DNA of 62,000 nucleotides from Symsagittifera roscoffensis (GCF_963678635.1 NC_087069.1:48811892-48873891), one strand, 5' to 3'; positions 40,917-53,269 are shown, numbered from the stretch's first letter. The notes: a model not told the origin generated them from the letters alone. Numbers and translations are program-made.

Positions 40917-42600
40917 ACTGGAACTAAATTTCTGAAAAATCATAAAGTTCAATTGCCCTGAAGAAAAAAGGTCGCAGCGTGTTAAAGTTCGTGAAAATAG
41001 AATCTAATTTAGAAGAAAAGCATCACATACATTTTCTTAGTAACTGTATGTTTGTTTCTTTTTTAAAAACTTAGATATACTTTTCGTTCAGAAAACCACA
41101 ACCTTAGGGTCGTTAGATAATTTTCATTCTTTTTAGCAAACATTTTTGCTAATATATTCCTGCTATATTGAGCTAATTCTAATAATTATACAAAAAATTG
41201 ATGAAGTGTCAGGACACCGATCAAACAAAGTGACCATGCTTGTTTTTCGTTTACGCGATAGCTCCTGGCATATTCGACTACGATACTGTTAGTATTTGAA
41301 GGTTGATATCAGCGGAGAAAGTCATACTTTGCTTGAGATACAGCTGCAACATCATTTTCTCGCCAAACAAATAATTTACAATCTCTTTTGTAATTGCTTT
41401 TTTTGAATTTTACACTTGTTAATCTTTTCATACTGTCCTCGATTTCGGGTCAAAATCACGAGCGTTTTGTTTTATTATACTAAAGCATTGGGCTCGAATC
41501 TTTCCGAGAAGAAAAAGAAACATTTCTATCCGGCTTTTAATTTTGATATGAGCCTACCATGTTGAACTTAATCCAATAAAAACAAATTGAAAAGTAAATT
41601 AAAGTAATTAAAAATCAATCGTGTGTTTTAGAGAAGGAAAACTGAAATTTAGTTTTCACTTCAAATCAGCAAATGTATTCTGTGTATTTTCAAGCCCCGA
41701 TCCAAGAAAATAAGCATCTGATTTTTCAATTTTGCGATAGTTTTTATCTAATTTGACCATGCTACGCTTGACTAGTATTTGAGTCTTTTGTCATGAGATA
41801 AAATTGCAACATCTTTTTCTCATACGCAACATATTTGATATTTAGTATTTTGTCTGGAGATAAAATTGCAAATCTTTTTCTCATACGCAACATATTTCAT
41901 ATTTTTTTGTTTTGCACTAGTTTTCTTGTTCTTTTCCAAAAGTTTCAACTTGTTAATATAATAATAGTGTTCCTCATTTTTTTTTTTCAAACCTAACGGC
42001 GCAAAAAAACGGGCTCTGATCTTTCCGGAAGAATAAAATAACTTTGATATAAACCTTCCTCATACAGAAAAATCCAAAAAAATTGAAAATAAAAAACAAT
42101 TTTTAATATCACAATTAGCAGTTTTCCATTAGGAAATTTAGAAGCGACTCAAGAGCCTATGAATTAATACGAGTCGTTGAGAGAAAAATAACTCATAGAT
42201 GAAAGAAGAAACTGTAGTTTCAGGCTTAAGGAGTGTTCTGTAACGACAATTAAAAGTGGTTTTTGGTGGCCTTTCGAAGGAACAGAACGTAAAGGAATCA
42301 CAGTTCAGAGAATTGAAAGGGAAAAAGGCTTTTGAATTGATATCGCCGAACAAAAAGAGTCAGAAAAATTACAAAAAAAGCTAATTTTCAGTGCAGTCTG
42401 ACAAAAATTATGTTAAGGATTGAAATTCAGTTTTAAATTTGTCAATTATTTATAAGTTTTATTACTCTGCTGGGATAAAAAACACTCTGTAACAGATTTA
42501 ATGAATAAAACAAGGTTAATTCAAAACAAAACCTGGAATATTCTACAATATTCGTTTTGGCTGGAAGACTACAAAAAAATTTTGAAAGAATAAATGAGTT
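40917..42600. other. AT-rich stretch with a degenerate direct repeat
   Basis: No gene supported. Text at 41220-41530 (GACCATGCT, TAGTATTTGA, GCAACATC, TTTCTC, CGGGCTC-like) recurs in order at 41755-42060. Inside the second copy a ~57-bp unit (GAGATAAAATTGCAA...CATACGCAACATATTT) is repeated twice. Spacing suggests an old duplicated or LTR-like sequence. Confidence 0.5.
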
Positions 42601-42844
42601 GTTGGCAAAGATTATAGGAAACCTACATGTTGACCAAAACCTCCAAACAAGAGTTGAATGCGATGCATCAAAACAGAGCTTGCGGCGGCCTTAGAACAAT
42701 ATACTTTTTAAGAGTGGGTACCGATTTCTTACGCCTCACATTTTTCAAGGTTTTTCTGATTTTTGAGCTCACACGTAGTGAAGTGCTCAAGTAATGGATT
42801 TTTGTTAGTATGGGTAGTTTGGTCGGCAGAGTAATTCAGATATA

Positions 42845-42955
42845 GTCACTTTTAGAAAATTTACAGATCATCAAGCCCTTATAAGCGCATCAAAACTGTT
42901 GGAAAAATCAAAAACTGTACAATCCAATATAACTAGATGGATTGAAAGATTATGA
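42845..42955 (+). pseudogene. RNase H C-terminal remnant
   Basis: VTFRKFTDHQALISASKLLE, then NITRWIERL and a stop at 42953-42955. TDHQAL with a following RW is the usual end of a Ty3/gypsy RNase H. After the stop KEFVVAKITAN and QAKNWAPKKPP continue as the connection toward integrase. Confidence 0.6.
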
Positions 42956-43492
42956 TAAGGAGTTTGTTGTAGCTAAAATAACCGCAAACAGCATAACGCA
43001 AGCTAAAAATTGGGCACCTAAAAAACCGCCTCCAATTTTTGCAAGTTACTGTCTAGAACTTATGTAACAGAAAAAGAACGCTCAAGAAAGAAAAACAAAA
43101 AGCGGATTAAATACACCCACCAAAACAAGCAAAAATGAAAAAAAAGTTGGATGCAACCCTCAACAAAAGGACACTACGGAATCAGTCCACTACGGAAAAA
43201 ATCAAAGTACAAGGAGATCCGAACAGAAACGTGGGCCTGTCACCAACTGAACCCAAAATTAACGTATCCAGAAGAATCTTAGAAGAGATGGAGACCCAAC
43301 AACTGGTGTTGGCGATTGAAAACTAAATAGTGGCACCAACGAAATCGGCGCAAAGCATCAAGACGGTGGACGATGATACAACCCTGTCCAGAAAACAAAA
43401 CTAGACAAAGTGCTCGCCTACCGCTTCATAACTTTTCGGCCTTGCGGTAAGATAAGCAAAAACCTGATGCCATTTTATCATTTCATCAAGGA

Positions 43493-43780
43493 ATGGAATG
43501 GGGGTCAGTCAAGAGGTCGTACGGCCAGTACTTGTATAATATAACGAGTCGACTTGGTATTAGCGATGACCAAGTGGTCATCCCTACTGCAATACGCGAT
43601 ACAATACTGGAAAATATGCATCTCATACATCTAGGAACGTACGCAATGCTTGACATAGCGGAAGATAACTGGTTCCAGCACATTCATCGAGCAATCGTGG
43701 CCATGAAACAAAACTGTAAACAGTGTATGAAGCAGTTTGAAACTCCTAAGGCAGCGATAGGAAAAGAAACATCCTTCTGA
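43493..43780 (+). pseudogene. Integrase H2C2 zinc-binding remnant
   Basis: DDQVVIPTAIRDTILENMHL, then HLGTYAMLDIAEDNWFQHIH and KQNCKQCMKQFETPKAAIGK: the VIP-H-H-C..C order of integrase N-terminal domains, with His in HLIHLG and Cys in CKQC. Open for 95 codons. Confidence 0.6.
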
Positions 43781-43814
43781 TTTATATACAAGAGTAGAAC
43801 CAAATTAGGGTATC

Positions 43815-44275
43815 CAATTAGACTTTTCAGTTCCCATGCAGGACGAAACGAACAAAAAGGTATATATACTCGAAGCAATAGTTAAGTGTCCCAAACACCC
43901 AACCTCAAAGTAGTTACCAATACTACAGCGGAAACGTAAATTAATTTTTTGCAGAGCTACATAATGAAAAAAGTGGTGCCGTGAAAAATCAGGTACAACC
44001 AAGCTCAAACGCTAAGAGCTAAAAATTTCAGTTCTATCATAAAGAAAACAACATTAAACTCCTGTTTGCACTGGTAGAAGACCATAGGATTGGTGGATCG
44101 CTTCTTACAAACACTAAAAACACGGTTAAGTATATTGGAAAGAGATCCAAAAAACACAGCGTCCAAGTTAGCTTCGGATGTAGCTGAAGTAACAAAAGCA
44201 ATGAAAATTACACCACACGATGATACAAGATTTTCGCCAATCTAGATTCACATGGGCAAACAAGCAAAGATAAAC
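43815..44275 (+). pseudogene. Integrase catalytic-core remnant
   Basis: In changing phases: IQLDFSVPMQDETNKKVYIL (expected first Asp in LDF), then KIRYNQAQTLRAKNF (second-Asp region, the Asp appearing as Asn) and DHRIGGSLL/GLVDRFLQTLKTRLSIL (third position, Glu appearing as Asp). The core would be inactive even without the shifts. Confidence 0.5.
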
Positions 44276-44461
44276 ATTTTTATTTTAGCCACAACAAGCA
44301 TTTAAAATAATATAGCGGAGTTGGGATAACATAAGTTAATCTGACAAAAAGATGACATAAGACATCAGACAAAAGAGCTTCGAGAGACCACCACTAACTC
44401 AGAGCAGGTGCATCAGAAAATAGAACCCCAAAACAGCAGAACCCCAAATAACTCAGAGTAG

Positions 44462-45117
44462 ATGCACCACAAAGACAGAACCCCACCGCAACATAACAAA
44501 GACCAAAAGAAGCAGCCAGACCAACTGGTACAAAGTACAAGTTTGACTCAAAAAACGATCGCTAAGGACAACCCACGACTCAGAAAACAAATAGGAGACT
44601 TCCCCAAAGCAAGGCGAGAGCAATGTAACAAACCAGCGTCATCAACTTCGGGCTCGGAGGTGTCAGCATCATCATCAGAAAACGAAGTGTCGGGGCGAAA
44701 CAGAGAGAAAATGGTCTCCAAGGTTACTCGACCACATAACAGAGCGTCAATAGGGACACGTAATTGGACCTTCTTAACGAATTAGGAAATCCGATCCCAG
44801 TTATGCAGGTGGGGGCGAGAAAACAAACTACGCAATCATCACCAACCCAGGACGCGCCGTCCCTAAAAAGCATTAGTCGGGCCATGGCCAACTAGGAGGA
44901 AATAACATTAAGATAAGAAAACCTAAGGTCATTGGAAACAAAAACAAGAGCAAAGGACAAGAGCCCAGCAACTGAGGTGGTAAAGCTATCTACTTGTAGC
45001 GATTCAAGCGGGACGGAAGACAAACATGCAACAAGCACTTGCGATAAAAAAGGAAAGCGTAAAAAGGAAAGCGGCAAAGACAATACGCAGACGAGCCAAA
45101 CTAAGAAAAGCGAATAA
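44462..45117 (+). pseudogene. Charged C-terminal tail of the decayed pol
   Basis: Frames 44462-44785 and 44932-45117 are rich in Lys, Glu, Ser and Gln (SASSSENEVSGRNREKMVSK; GKRKKESGKDNTQTSQTKKS) with a short basic motif VTRPHNRASIGTRNW. The composition fits a disordered pol tail. No domain recognised. Confidence 0.4.
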
Positions 45118-45849
45118 TTCTGAAAGAAAGAGGGAGCAGTAGAAGTAGGAGTATAACTCCAAATTTAAAAAAACTCAATAGTATTTTACCTTATCCTTTT
45201 GTTTCAACATTAGCCATACTAAACTATTTGTTACTATGATTTCACTGACCAGTTTTTGTCTCAGAAGTCATATGAAGATTTCAAATCACTGGTAGTTTTA
45301 ATTGACAGAAGCTACTGTTTTTGGCGGTCAAACTTAATCAAGTCTAAATTGGCGGTCAAACTTAATCCAGTCACATGAGTTAGTGCAAAAAAAATTGTTT
45401 AGGTTGTTCAAATAGGGTCAAAACCCCTTAAGTTATCTTTACACTTTCAAAGAATTCTGGTTGTCTCGAACCCATGTCAAGCCGGCCGGCAAGCATTATG
45501 CATTTACTATGCTATAGACATCGCGAAGTTTTGAAACGAAGTCATTCAACTCTGTAAGGAACACAGCGGATCAAAGTTTTCTGCCCGTAGTGCAACTTGA
45601 AGCTGCGTAAAAAACGTAGTACCATCGAGGACTGTCGGACTCAGTCAGCTAGATACAGATTCCGTTTTCAAAGTGGTATCAGAGATAGCGCGCCATTTTC
45701 AGCAGTTGTTCAGCAACTGAACTTATTCACTCAAGGAACGAGATTGAGGGGTTCCCCGTAGAAAATGAAGGAAAGATTGCGTCATACTACTTCCGCAAAA
45801 AAAAATCGGGGTTAACCCTTCAAAATTGCATGCAACCATCGTTGTTATG
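45118..45849. other. Non-coding stretch
   Basis: No gene supported. A 21-base direct repeat GGCGGTCAAACTTAATC.AGTC occurs near 45323 and 45352. The G+C is a little higher than in the flanks around 45480-45800, perhaps LTR or untranslated remains of a retroelement. Confidence 0.4.
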
Positions 45850-46316
45850 GTTCTCGCATTTAACGATTGCTTTGTCGATCAAACAAACGATGAGCCAGTA
45901 AAAAAAATGCACCAAAATATTCCCAGGAGCACGCATGAATCAGTACTGTAGGTGGGTATAATTGTCGTTTGATAACTTTGTGATAAGCCAAAGAAGGTGC
46001 TTTGCCATTGCATGTGTTGGTGCATGCAATTTGCTTCATTGTAACCAATAAAACTTGTGCCGTTGTCAAACCAGATCGTTGAAAGCGTGCCGCGATGCTC
46101 AAAAAGATCTCACTACCCATCACAGATGTACCAGTGCCGAGCAAACTTACAAGTTTTAATTGCGAGGCTCTTTTTCTGAGACAGAGAATTGCAAATAACG
46201 TTTTTCGGTGCTTCGTCGATCGTGTACATAGAGCGGACCAAAGTAAATAGCATCTTCTCAATCAGTATCAACAAAAATCGAATGTTTAGCGCATCAAACT
46301 GTAAGATGAGTACCAA
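45850..46316 (-). pseudogene. BEL/Pao-like integrase remnant
   Basis: On the minus strand, in changing phases: YFGPLYVHDRRSTEKRYLQF, which resembles the DYFGPLYV start of a BEL/Pao integrase core, then LSTIWFDNGTSFIGYNEANC, which resembles the second-Asp block (S/FDNGT.F.G). Stops and shifts are frequent. The catalytic Glu block was not found. Assignment to BEL rather than another DDE integrase rests on these two blocks. Confidence 0.5.
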
Positions 46317-46362
46317 TTACAATAAGTCTAAGCCATGATAGTAGTAATCAAAGAGCATCCCG

Positions 46363-47325
46363 CATCCAAGTTTAGGCGTAAATAATCGATTATAACGGAT
46401 TATTATGATGATTTTTTGACAATTATAATCGATTATAATTACCAAAATTAGGTCTTTAAGGGATTTATAATTGATTATAATCGTGATATTTTCCAAGAGA
46501 TTATAATCTCTTATAATCGATTATAATTGATTATAATTGATTATAGTTCTTACTAAAAACCCTTAAAATCAATTATAATCGATTATAATCGATTATAATC
46601 TCTTATTTTGCCGAAATTTTCCTATATCCGAATTATATCTTATGGGTTATTATTTACTTATGGCTAAAAGAGAGATCTCTTGAACACTTTGGTTCATCTG
46701 AACACAAATTTTTACCACGAAACAAAAGTTTCATAGAGATCCTTTCATATGAGTGGAAAGGTTCTCGCGGTAGATGAAAAACAAATTATCCGAATCAATC
46801 AAGAAACTAAATCAATTTGCTGATGTTTTGGTGTTTAAAAAAGCTTTAAATATGCATCAAAAAACAACTCTAACTGGGAGGAAATGAAAAAAAAAATTTA
46901 ATAATTTGAATTAACTGGAAAATTTTTTAAACAATTTTCACATTTTTCATAGGAACCAACGTCCACAAAAAGCATAAAATATAAGCAATTTAGATGCAAC
47001 TTCGAAGACAAAAATGGACAAACAAAGGGGATTATAATCAATTATAATCGATTATAATGGATTTTTGTGCAAAAATAATGAAATAGAAACTTGAATTAAA
47101 ATGATGGAATATAATCAATTATAATCGATTATAATTGTATCGAAAAATAAACGAATAAATAATCGATTATAATCGACTATAATGGATTATAATTAATTAT
47201 AATTTGATTTTAAAAAGAGAGATTATAATCGATTATTAATTGATTAAAATCGATTGTTTCTCAATTTTAGTGAGACTGGTACTAAAATCGTAATATAATC
47301 GATTATTAACGCTTGAAACTGGATT
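46363..47325. mobile_element. Palindrome-rich element with terminal inverted repeats, copy 1
   Basis: The left end reads CCGCATCCAAGTTTAGGCGT (from 46361-46362) and leads into AATAATCGATTAT; the right end, reverse-complemented, reads AATCCAGTTTCAAGCGTT then AATAATCGATTAT, so the ends are inverted repeats of about 30 bases with some mismatches. The body holds more than ten copies of the palindrome TTATAATCGATTATAA or close variants. A 100-base island (TTGAACACTTTGGTTC to GTTCTCGCGGTAGAT) is non-palindromic. No coding frame. Confidence 0.65.
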
Positions 47326-47465
47326 CGGGATCTCACGGTACATCGGTTTAACTGACAGATTCCGAGACTTAAGCACATTTAGATGCTTCGTTTTGAATAC
47401 AGTTTAACGGATGAAGTCAAGTGGACCTAAGAACGATAACTATCAGGCTATTTTACTACTACCCT

Positions 47466-48418
47466 CATCCAAGTTAGATGTAAATAATCAATTATAAAGG
47501 ATTATTATGATGATTAATAATCGATTATAATTACCAAAATTAGGTCTTTAAGGGATTTATATTTGATTAAAATCGTGATATTTCCAAGAGATTATAATCT
47601 CTTATAATCGACTGTAATTGATTATAATTGATTATAGTTCTTACTAAAAACCCTTAAAATCAATTATAATCGATTATGATCCCTTATTTTGCCAAAGTTT
47701 TCCTATATTCGAATTATATCTTATGGGTTTTTCATTTTGTGTCCATAAAAAAATCTCTGAAAAAGAGATCTCTTGAACACTTTGGTTTATCTGGACACAA
47801 AGTTTTGCCACGAAACAAAAGTTTCATAGAGATTCTTTCATATGAGTGGAAAGGTTCTCGCGGTAGATTAAAAATGAGTTTTCCGAATCAATCATGAAAC
47901 TAAGTCAATTTGCTGATGTTTTGGGGTTTAAAAAAGCTTAAAATGTGCATCACAAAACAACTCTAATGGGGAACAAATGAAAAAAAAAACTTATAAATTT
48001 GAATTAATTGGAAAACTTTGAAAATATTTTTTTCGTTTTTCATAGGAACCAACGCCCACAAAAAGCATGAAGTATAAGCAATTTAGATGCAAGTTCGAAG
48101 TCAAAAATGGACAAACAAAAAGGATTATAATCAATTATAATCGATTATAATGGATTTTTGTGCAAAACAAATGAAATAGAAATTTGAATAAAAATAATGG
48201 ATTACAATCAATTATGATCGATTAAAATTGTATCAAAAAATAGACGAATAAATAATCGATTATGATCGATCATAACGGATTATAATTATTTATAATTTGA
48301 TTTTAAAAAGAGAGATTATAATCGAATATTATTTGATTAAAGTCGATTGTTTCTCAATTTTTGTGAGACTGGTAGTAAAATCGTAAAATAATCGATTATT
48401 AACGCTTGAAACTGGATG
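47466..48418. mobile_element. Palindrome-rich element with terminal inverted repeats, copy 2
   Basis: Direct repeat of 46363-47325 about 1.1 kb downstream, 140 bases apart, with the same island (47775-47870) and the same palindromes in more degraded form. The right end reads GAAACTGGATGCGG (48409-48422), the complement of CCGCATCCAGTTTC. Either two insertions or a tandem duplication. Confidence 0.65.
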
Positions 48419-48616
48419 CGGTTAGATTCAAAGGTGAAAATTTTCAATTCAGCGGGCGACCAACTCATCTGTGAGAGAAGAATGAGTTTACGCATAGCAT
48501 TGTCTAGTTCATGCAGGTCTGTGATAATTAATTTTGCCGTCGAAAAAAGCAGCCTTATTATGAAAGCAATGGTTAAACCTCTCAAAGAAATTGAACGACT
48601 TCTGTTTGTGAAATAG
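48419..48616 (+). CDS. Small unidentified coding-like frame
   Basis: The frame containing SKVKIFNSAGDQLICERRMS and VEKSSLIMKAMVKPLKEIER to a TAG at 48614-48616 has balanced composition compared with its flanks. Its ATG (48416) lies inside the end of the adjacent repeat, so that start is doubtful. It could be a partial exon of a degraded gene. Family not recognised. Confidence 0.2.
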   Translation, partial: RLDSKVKIFNSAGDQLICERRMSLRIALSSSCRSVIINFAVEKSSLIMKAMVKPLKEIERLLFVK

Positions 48617-50928
48617 CTTCTTGTAATTCAATTTGTGTTTTTCTGCTTTTTTGTTTCGCCGTTCTTACATAATTTATGTTTGTCTAGCGGTTTTTTTTCG
48701 AGAGGATGCTCTTCTTCCTTGTTAAGACGAAAATTCAGTAAAAGTTCGACACATTTGAGAGTGGCCTTGTTTGAGTGGCTTAGGATGTTGAAAAAAATTG
48801 TGTTTGTTTTTCCTTCATACGTGTTTCTCTTCGGTTTTTGCGGGCTCTGGTGACTTGTTGACTACTAAGAAAACTCTTTTTTAACATAATTTTACGTTGC
48901 ACATCGAGTTTTCCATATTTTTAATTGGGTCTCCTGATCATTTTGCGTAGCCCCAATTGTTTTTATTTATTTAACTCTTTTTTTTCTTGTCCTTGTGTAT
49001 TCGTCTATTTCGTTTTCATTTCGCATTTCTGTCAATTTGTTCTCTAATTTTTGTAATTTAAGTGCTGTGAACATATCCCAGACTCACTCTATTTATCTAT
49101 CTCTTCACGGTTGAATTTTTCTTCTAATTCTAGAAAAATAGCACAAACTGGCTCGCTAACGGTTTATGGATTTGTAGTGCTCGCTGACAGTTTTTTTTCT
49201 GCTGTGATATCTGGCGCTACCGACTAGATGAGCCAGTGTCTCCGTTCTGATCCTGATTGAAGCTTTTATTGGTAGCGGTGTATTTTTCATGTATCTAGTT
49301 CCGTGTCGGAGTCGTTTTCCGAGGTGGAACCGAAAATCCTCTTGCGGGCTCTGGTGCCTTATTGACTGCTAAGAAAACTCTGTTTTAACAAAAATTAACT
49401 TTTCGGTAACTTCGATGGTACCGAAAAGTGAGTTTTTTTTTCTCAATTTTTATCCGCAGTTTAACTTTAATGCTCAAAGAAACGTTTTTTGAAGAAAAAA
49501 ATTGCATGCAACATTGCGAGGCCTAACTGTGCACTGGATAGGCGCACAATATTGTGTCTGTGTGTTTCTGGATTCCAGAGACAAGTCTTTAATCATGTTC
49601 CAAAACATAAGTGCATTCCACTTACAAAACTTCAGTGGATTCTGCGTAAAAATACCTGTAACGTAATTTTTGTCGGACCATTGGATTCCGCAACGAGCAA
49701 ATGTAGGTAGTTGTTCCGGATTCCGCAAATTCATGCGGATTCTACTTACAATTTGCGGATTCCAATTACAGTTGCAGATTCCAAGGCATCTTAAACGCAG
49801 GCAAAAAAACGCAGGGAAGATTAGAAAGAAAACTTGATGGCCTAAGTCAAGTATGATTTTCAGCATTTTTTATTTCGCGAGCCGAAGCACATCCTTATCA
49901 GCCTGAACTTTTTATCATAATGCCAATTTGACGCTAAAATTGAAGATTTGAAAAAGAAGTTGTATAAAATTGTTTTAAGCACTCAAAACACTCTCGGTTC
50001 TACTTCTGCAAAAGACACTGTATGTTATTGGGTTGAGAAAGCCAACAAAATTGCATTTGAATATTTAACTACTCGAATCGTGTAATAAATTTTTTTTTCA
50101 GGAAAAAAATCATTTTTAGGAAACATTTATGAACGCAATACAATTTTTTGTAGCCATAACGTTATTTAAATTTTCGCATATATAATCGTAACTTTTAAAG
50201 ATACGAGAAATAAAAAAAATTTGGAAATTGTTAGACCTGAAATTGGAATTCCATTTTAACTACTCGTGTCTTCTGCAAGGGTAAAGTTTATTCTTTTTCT
50301 GTTCTGTGCGGCTTAACTTGTGGGAATCTTTTTTTTGTTTTTATTCCCCAAGAAGAAATCTCTAACTTTTCACTCAAAAGTTGAAAAGTGAAAAAAATCG
50401 GAATCCTAACTTTCACTCAAAAGCTGAAAAAGTGAAAAAAAAGCAGGTATTAGAAGAATAAATAGAGATAAAAGGATAGTTTATCTGTCCATTTTTTGAT
50501 CTAGGTAACCATGACCCAAATGAGTTTCATCATTGAGAAAGGTTTGTAGGCGTTATTGTTTCCACTTCCTAAAATGTATCTCATTGTATTCAAAAAAATG
50601 TCTTTTTGCCACTCGATTATCATAAATTTTTTTGTGCTACTTAACCATTATGAGTTTTTTGATGAATTTTTATTTTTTAATTTTAAGAGCTTGTTTAGTC
50701 TTTATCAAGGGCTTAGCTTTTTAATAAACAAATAGACATCCGACCATTTAGAATGATATGGAATCGATAAATCAAAACTCAAAAAACTTGATTCGAAAAA
50801 ATTCTTTTGTTCAAATTTTTGTCCTTTTTCTCGTCAGTTTCCGGCAATTGTTTTTTTGTAATCAATGGCTTCTAGTCATTCCATCAATAGCATTATAAGA
50901 ATTCTTTCATCCTTTTTTATGCTGCATA
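48617..50928. other. Non-coding stretch with dispersed repeat pieces
   Basis: TGCGGGCTCTGGTG...ACTAAGAAAACTCT occurs at 48839 and again at 49343, 504 bases apart, flanking moderately GC-rich text; this may be an old repeat pair. GCGAGGCCTAACTGTGCACTGG at about 49515 matches one end of the MITE at 52205, followed by 60 similar bases. No gene supported. Confidence 0.45.
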
Positions 50929-51271
50929 TACAAAACAAACCCATACAAAACAGTCCAAAACAAAATAGTCCGAAAAATCATGTAATGGAATAAAAAAAAC
51001 AATCCAATACAAAACAGTCCGGTTTAAGGTCGCCGGTGGGCGCACTGCGCGCGCTTCGCCGCTTAGCGGCGACAACCGGTTTAACTTTCGTAACACCCTC
51101 TGTCGGCAGGCTCGCAACACGTTGGTGCGACTGCGGCGGTCACTATTTTGTTCATTATGTTTGTTGAACAAAGGACAATTCTCGGTCTGTAGGCCTGTTA
51201 AAACAAATATTAATTGGAACTGTTTTTCGGACTGTTTTAAATTGGACTGTTTTATATGGGACTGTTTTGTA
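50929..51271. mobile_element. Foldback element with GC-rich core
   Basis: The left arm holds direct copies of ACAAAACAGTCC and ACAAAATAGTCCG; the right arm holds their complements (GGACTGTTTT three times). TACAAAAC at 50929 pairs with GTTTTGTA at 51264-51271. The centre (51010-51150) is strikingly GC-rich, with CGCCGCTTAGCGGCG palindrome near 51057. No coding frame. It looks like a non-autonomous foldback transposon. Confidence 0.7.
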
Positions 51272-52204
51272 CAGACACGTTTTTTATAAATGAATAAGCA
51301 ACTTATTTAAACTGGATTAAAAACTATTTTAATTGAATCGAGTGTTGAGTTTTGTATACTAATTTACTTTGGTTCCGAGTGAATATTTCGACATATTGTT
51401 CAGCCTTGAGATTTGAACCTCTGAGTATAAAATTACAATTGACTAAAAGCTACGTGATCTTCTTGTTGATGTTGTTTGTTTTTATTTTTTACTATAGAAC
51501 CTTTTAGTTGTAATTTTCTCTGGCGAATAACTGGCCTACTTATGTGAGTAGTTATGAAACGACTCTCAAGCATGCTAAAAACTAATCACTAGAAAAATTA
51601 TTTTAGTAAAATTGAAATGAACAACTAAATGTGCGAGATCGGAGTGACCTTTTTTCAGTAAGTTGCGTTTGTTTGAAAAATTTTTTTCAAATTTAAACAA
51701 AAGCGGTAGCTATTTGCAATGAAACGACTTGATGCGGAATGTTATCAATTTTTTTGCTCATTAATTTCTTGTTATTTTTTGATAATTTTGTTAGGCGATT
51801 GATTCAAAAAGATTTTCTTAGTCATCTTAGAATCTTAAAAATTTTAATTTTTTTTTTTGTAATCATGTCAATAAAATTAGATAATATTGGCAGCGCTGAC
51901 TAAATGCAGTACTCACAGTCATTTTTTTTGTAAATAGTTTTTTTTTCGCAACAAACCTCATTCAAACACAAAAATTAGGATTAAAGGGATTATCGTCTTT
52001 CTCGATAGCTGTTGAGAAACCTCATCATATTTATCAACCATTATACTCACTTTTTAAGCATGTTTCTAACACAGAACTTCTTGATCCGGGTGAAAATTGT
52101 AAATTTGTAAATACAGCAAAAAATGAGTATTAAAATTTAAATTTAAAGTGCCTAAAGTTCAATATTTTTCCTCTGCTCATTAAGTATTCTGCTCATACCC
52201 CTTA
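51272..52204. other. AT-rich non-coding stretch
   Basis: No gene, domain or ordered repeat seen. Confidence 0.5.
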
Positions 52205-52393
52205 CGAGGCCAAACTGTGCACTGGATAGGCGAACAATTTTGTGTCAGTATGTTCCTGGATTCCAGATACAAGCTTTTGAAATTTTTTAATATTTGCCGG
52301 AACGGTCAATGAAAATGAAAAAAGAGAAGAACAAAAGGAGCGTATTTGTTACGGAATCCGCTTACAATTCATCGAATGCACAGTTTGGCCTCG
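52205..52393. mobile_element. 189-bp MITE with 17-bp perfect inverted repeats
   Basis: CGAGGCCAAACTGTGCA at 52205-52221 is exactly complemented by TGCACAGTTTGGCCTCG at 52377-52393. One-mismatch pairing continues a few bases outward (CCTTA vs CCTTT). The open frame over 52294-52536 includes the terminal repeat and is not a gene. A related single end lies at about 49515. Confidence 0.75.
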
Positions 52394-53269
52394 AAAGGAG
52401 GAAAGTCACACAATTAGACGCAACTACTTTAGGCAAAAAACTTCTCTTTAAAGAGAAAATTCGTTTATTATTCAGAAATTCGTCCTTTGAGCAAAAATTT
52501 TACATTTACCCGTCTGATTATTTCGTCCGAAGATAATTGTTAATATTAAGTAACTGAAAACTTGTTCTTCAGAATATACAATTCCATACAAATTGATCGA
52601 TTCCAAATTGGCAGCAAACTTAAACAAACCTGAATCTATCCAATAAAATCTGACGAAACAAATAAGATTGATCGTTTATCAAGGTCAAGGACCTGAATTT
52701 TCCAAGTACACTTTAAGGTCATTGAAAAAGTTTTTTTTTGCTTGATTGACTTTCTTTTCAATATTTTAAAAATGGAAAAAACTCTTTCATTTTAATATCC
52801 CCCTCACCCCCCCCCCCCCTCACGCTACCCCAAGTTCATTGGGTGATTTTTAGCGTCTCGTATTTGAGGTGAAAAAGATTGTTTTTCATAGTGGACTAAA
52901 AAAAATTCATCAAACGCTTAGTTTAAAAATTTCGAAAAATTACAGAATAAAAAAATCACCCCAAGCGTAAATATTCCGCATTGTCTACGAAAGTCAGAAC
53001 AAAACCACCTCAAGTTATTTACCCATCTCTTATTATAAAAAAAAACTGCCAATGAAGAGTTTAATTCTACCGAAATTCTGAATCCTAGCAATTCAATTAA
53101 ACGTTCAAACTCTTGGAAATCGTATAATTCTATCCTTACTGCAGCATTCAAATTTGTTCAATTGATATGATTATTAGAAAAGATTTCAAATTGTACATTT
53201 ACATAGTAAAAAAATTAACCTAAACCAACTCATCCGATAACACCAAATTAACTTCTGGTAAAAAAAAAC
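52394..53269. other. AT-rich stretch with a C homopolymer
   Basis: CCCCTCACCCCCCCCCCCCCTCACG at about 52800-52824 is a homopolymer-rich tract. Nothing coding is supported. Confidence 0.5.

Larger units (their letters stand above)
42780..45117 (+). mobile_element. Decayed Ty3/gypsy-type pol, unrelated to the giant family
   Basis: Pieces of RNase H, integrase H2C2, integrase core and a charged tail occur in order on the plus strand but in changing phases. The stretch is purine-rich compared with its flanks, as coding A-rich retroelements are. No LTRs were identified. Confidence 0.6.

Noticed and set aside
40429-40952. Open frames running across the N gap on both strands
   Set aside because: Only the part up to 40716 is real sequence; the rest reads through undetermined bases.
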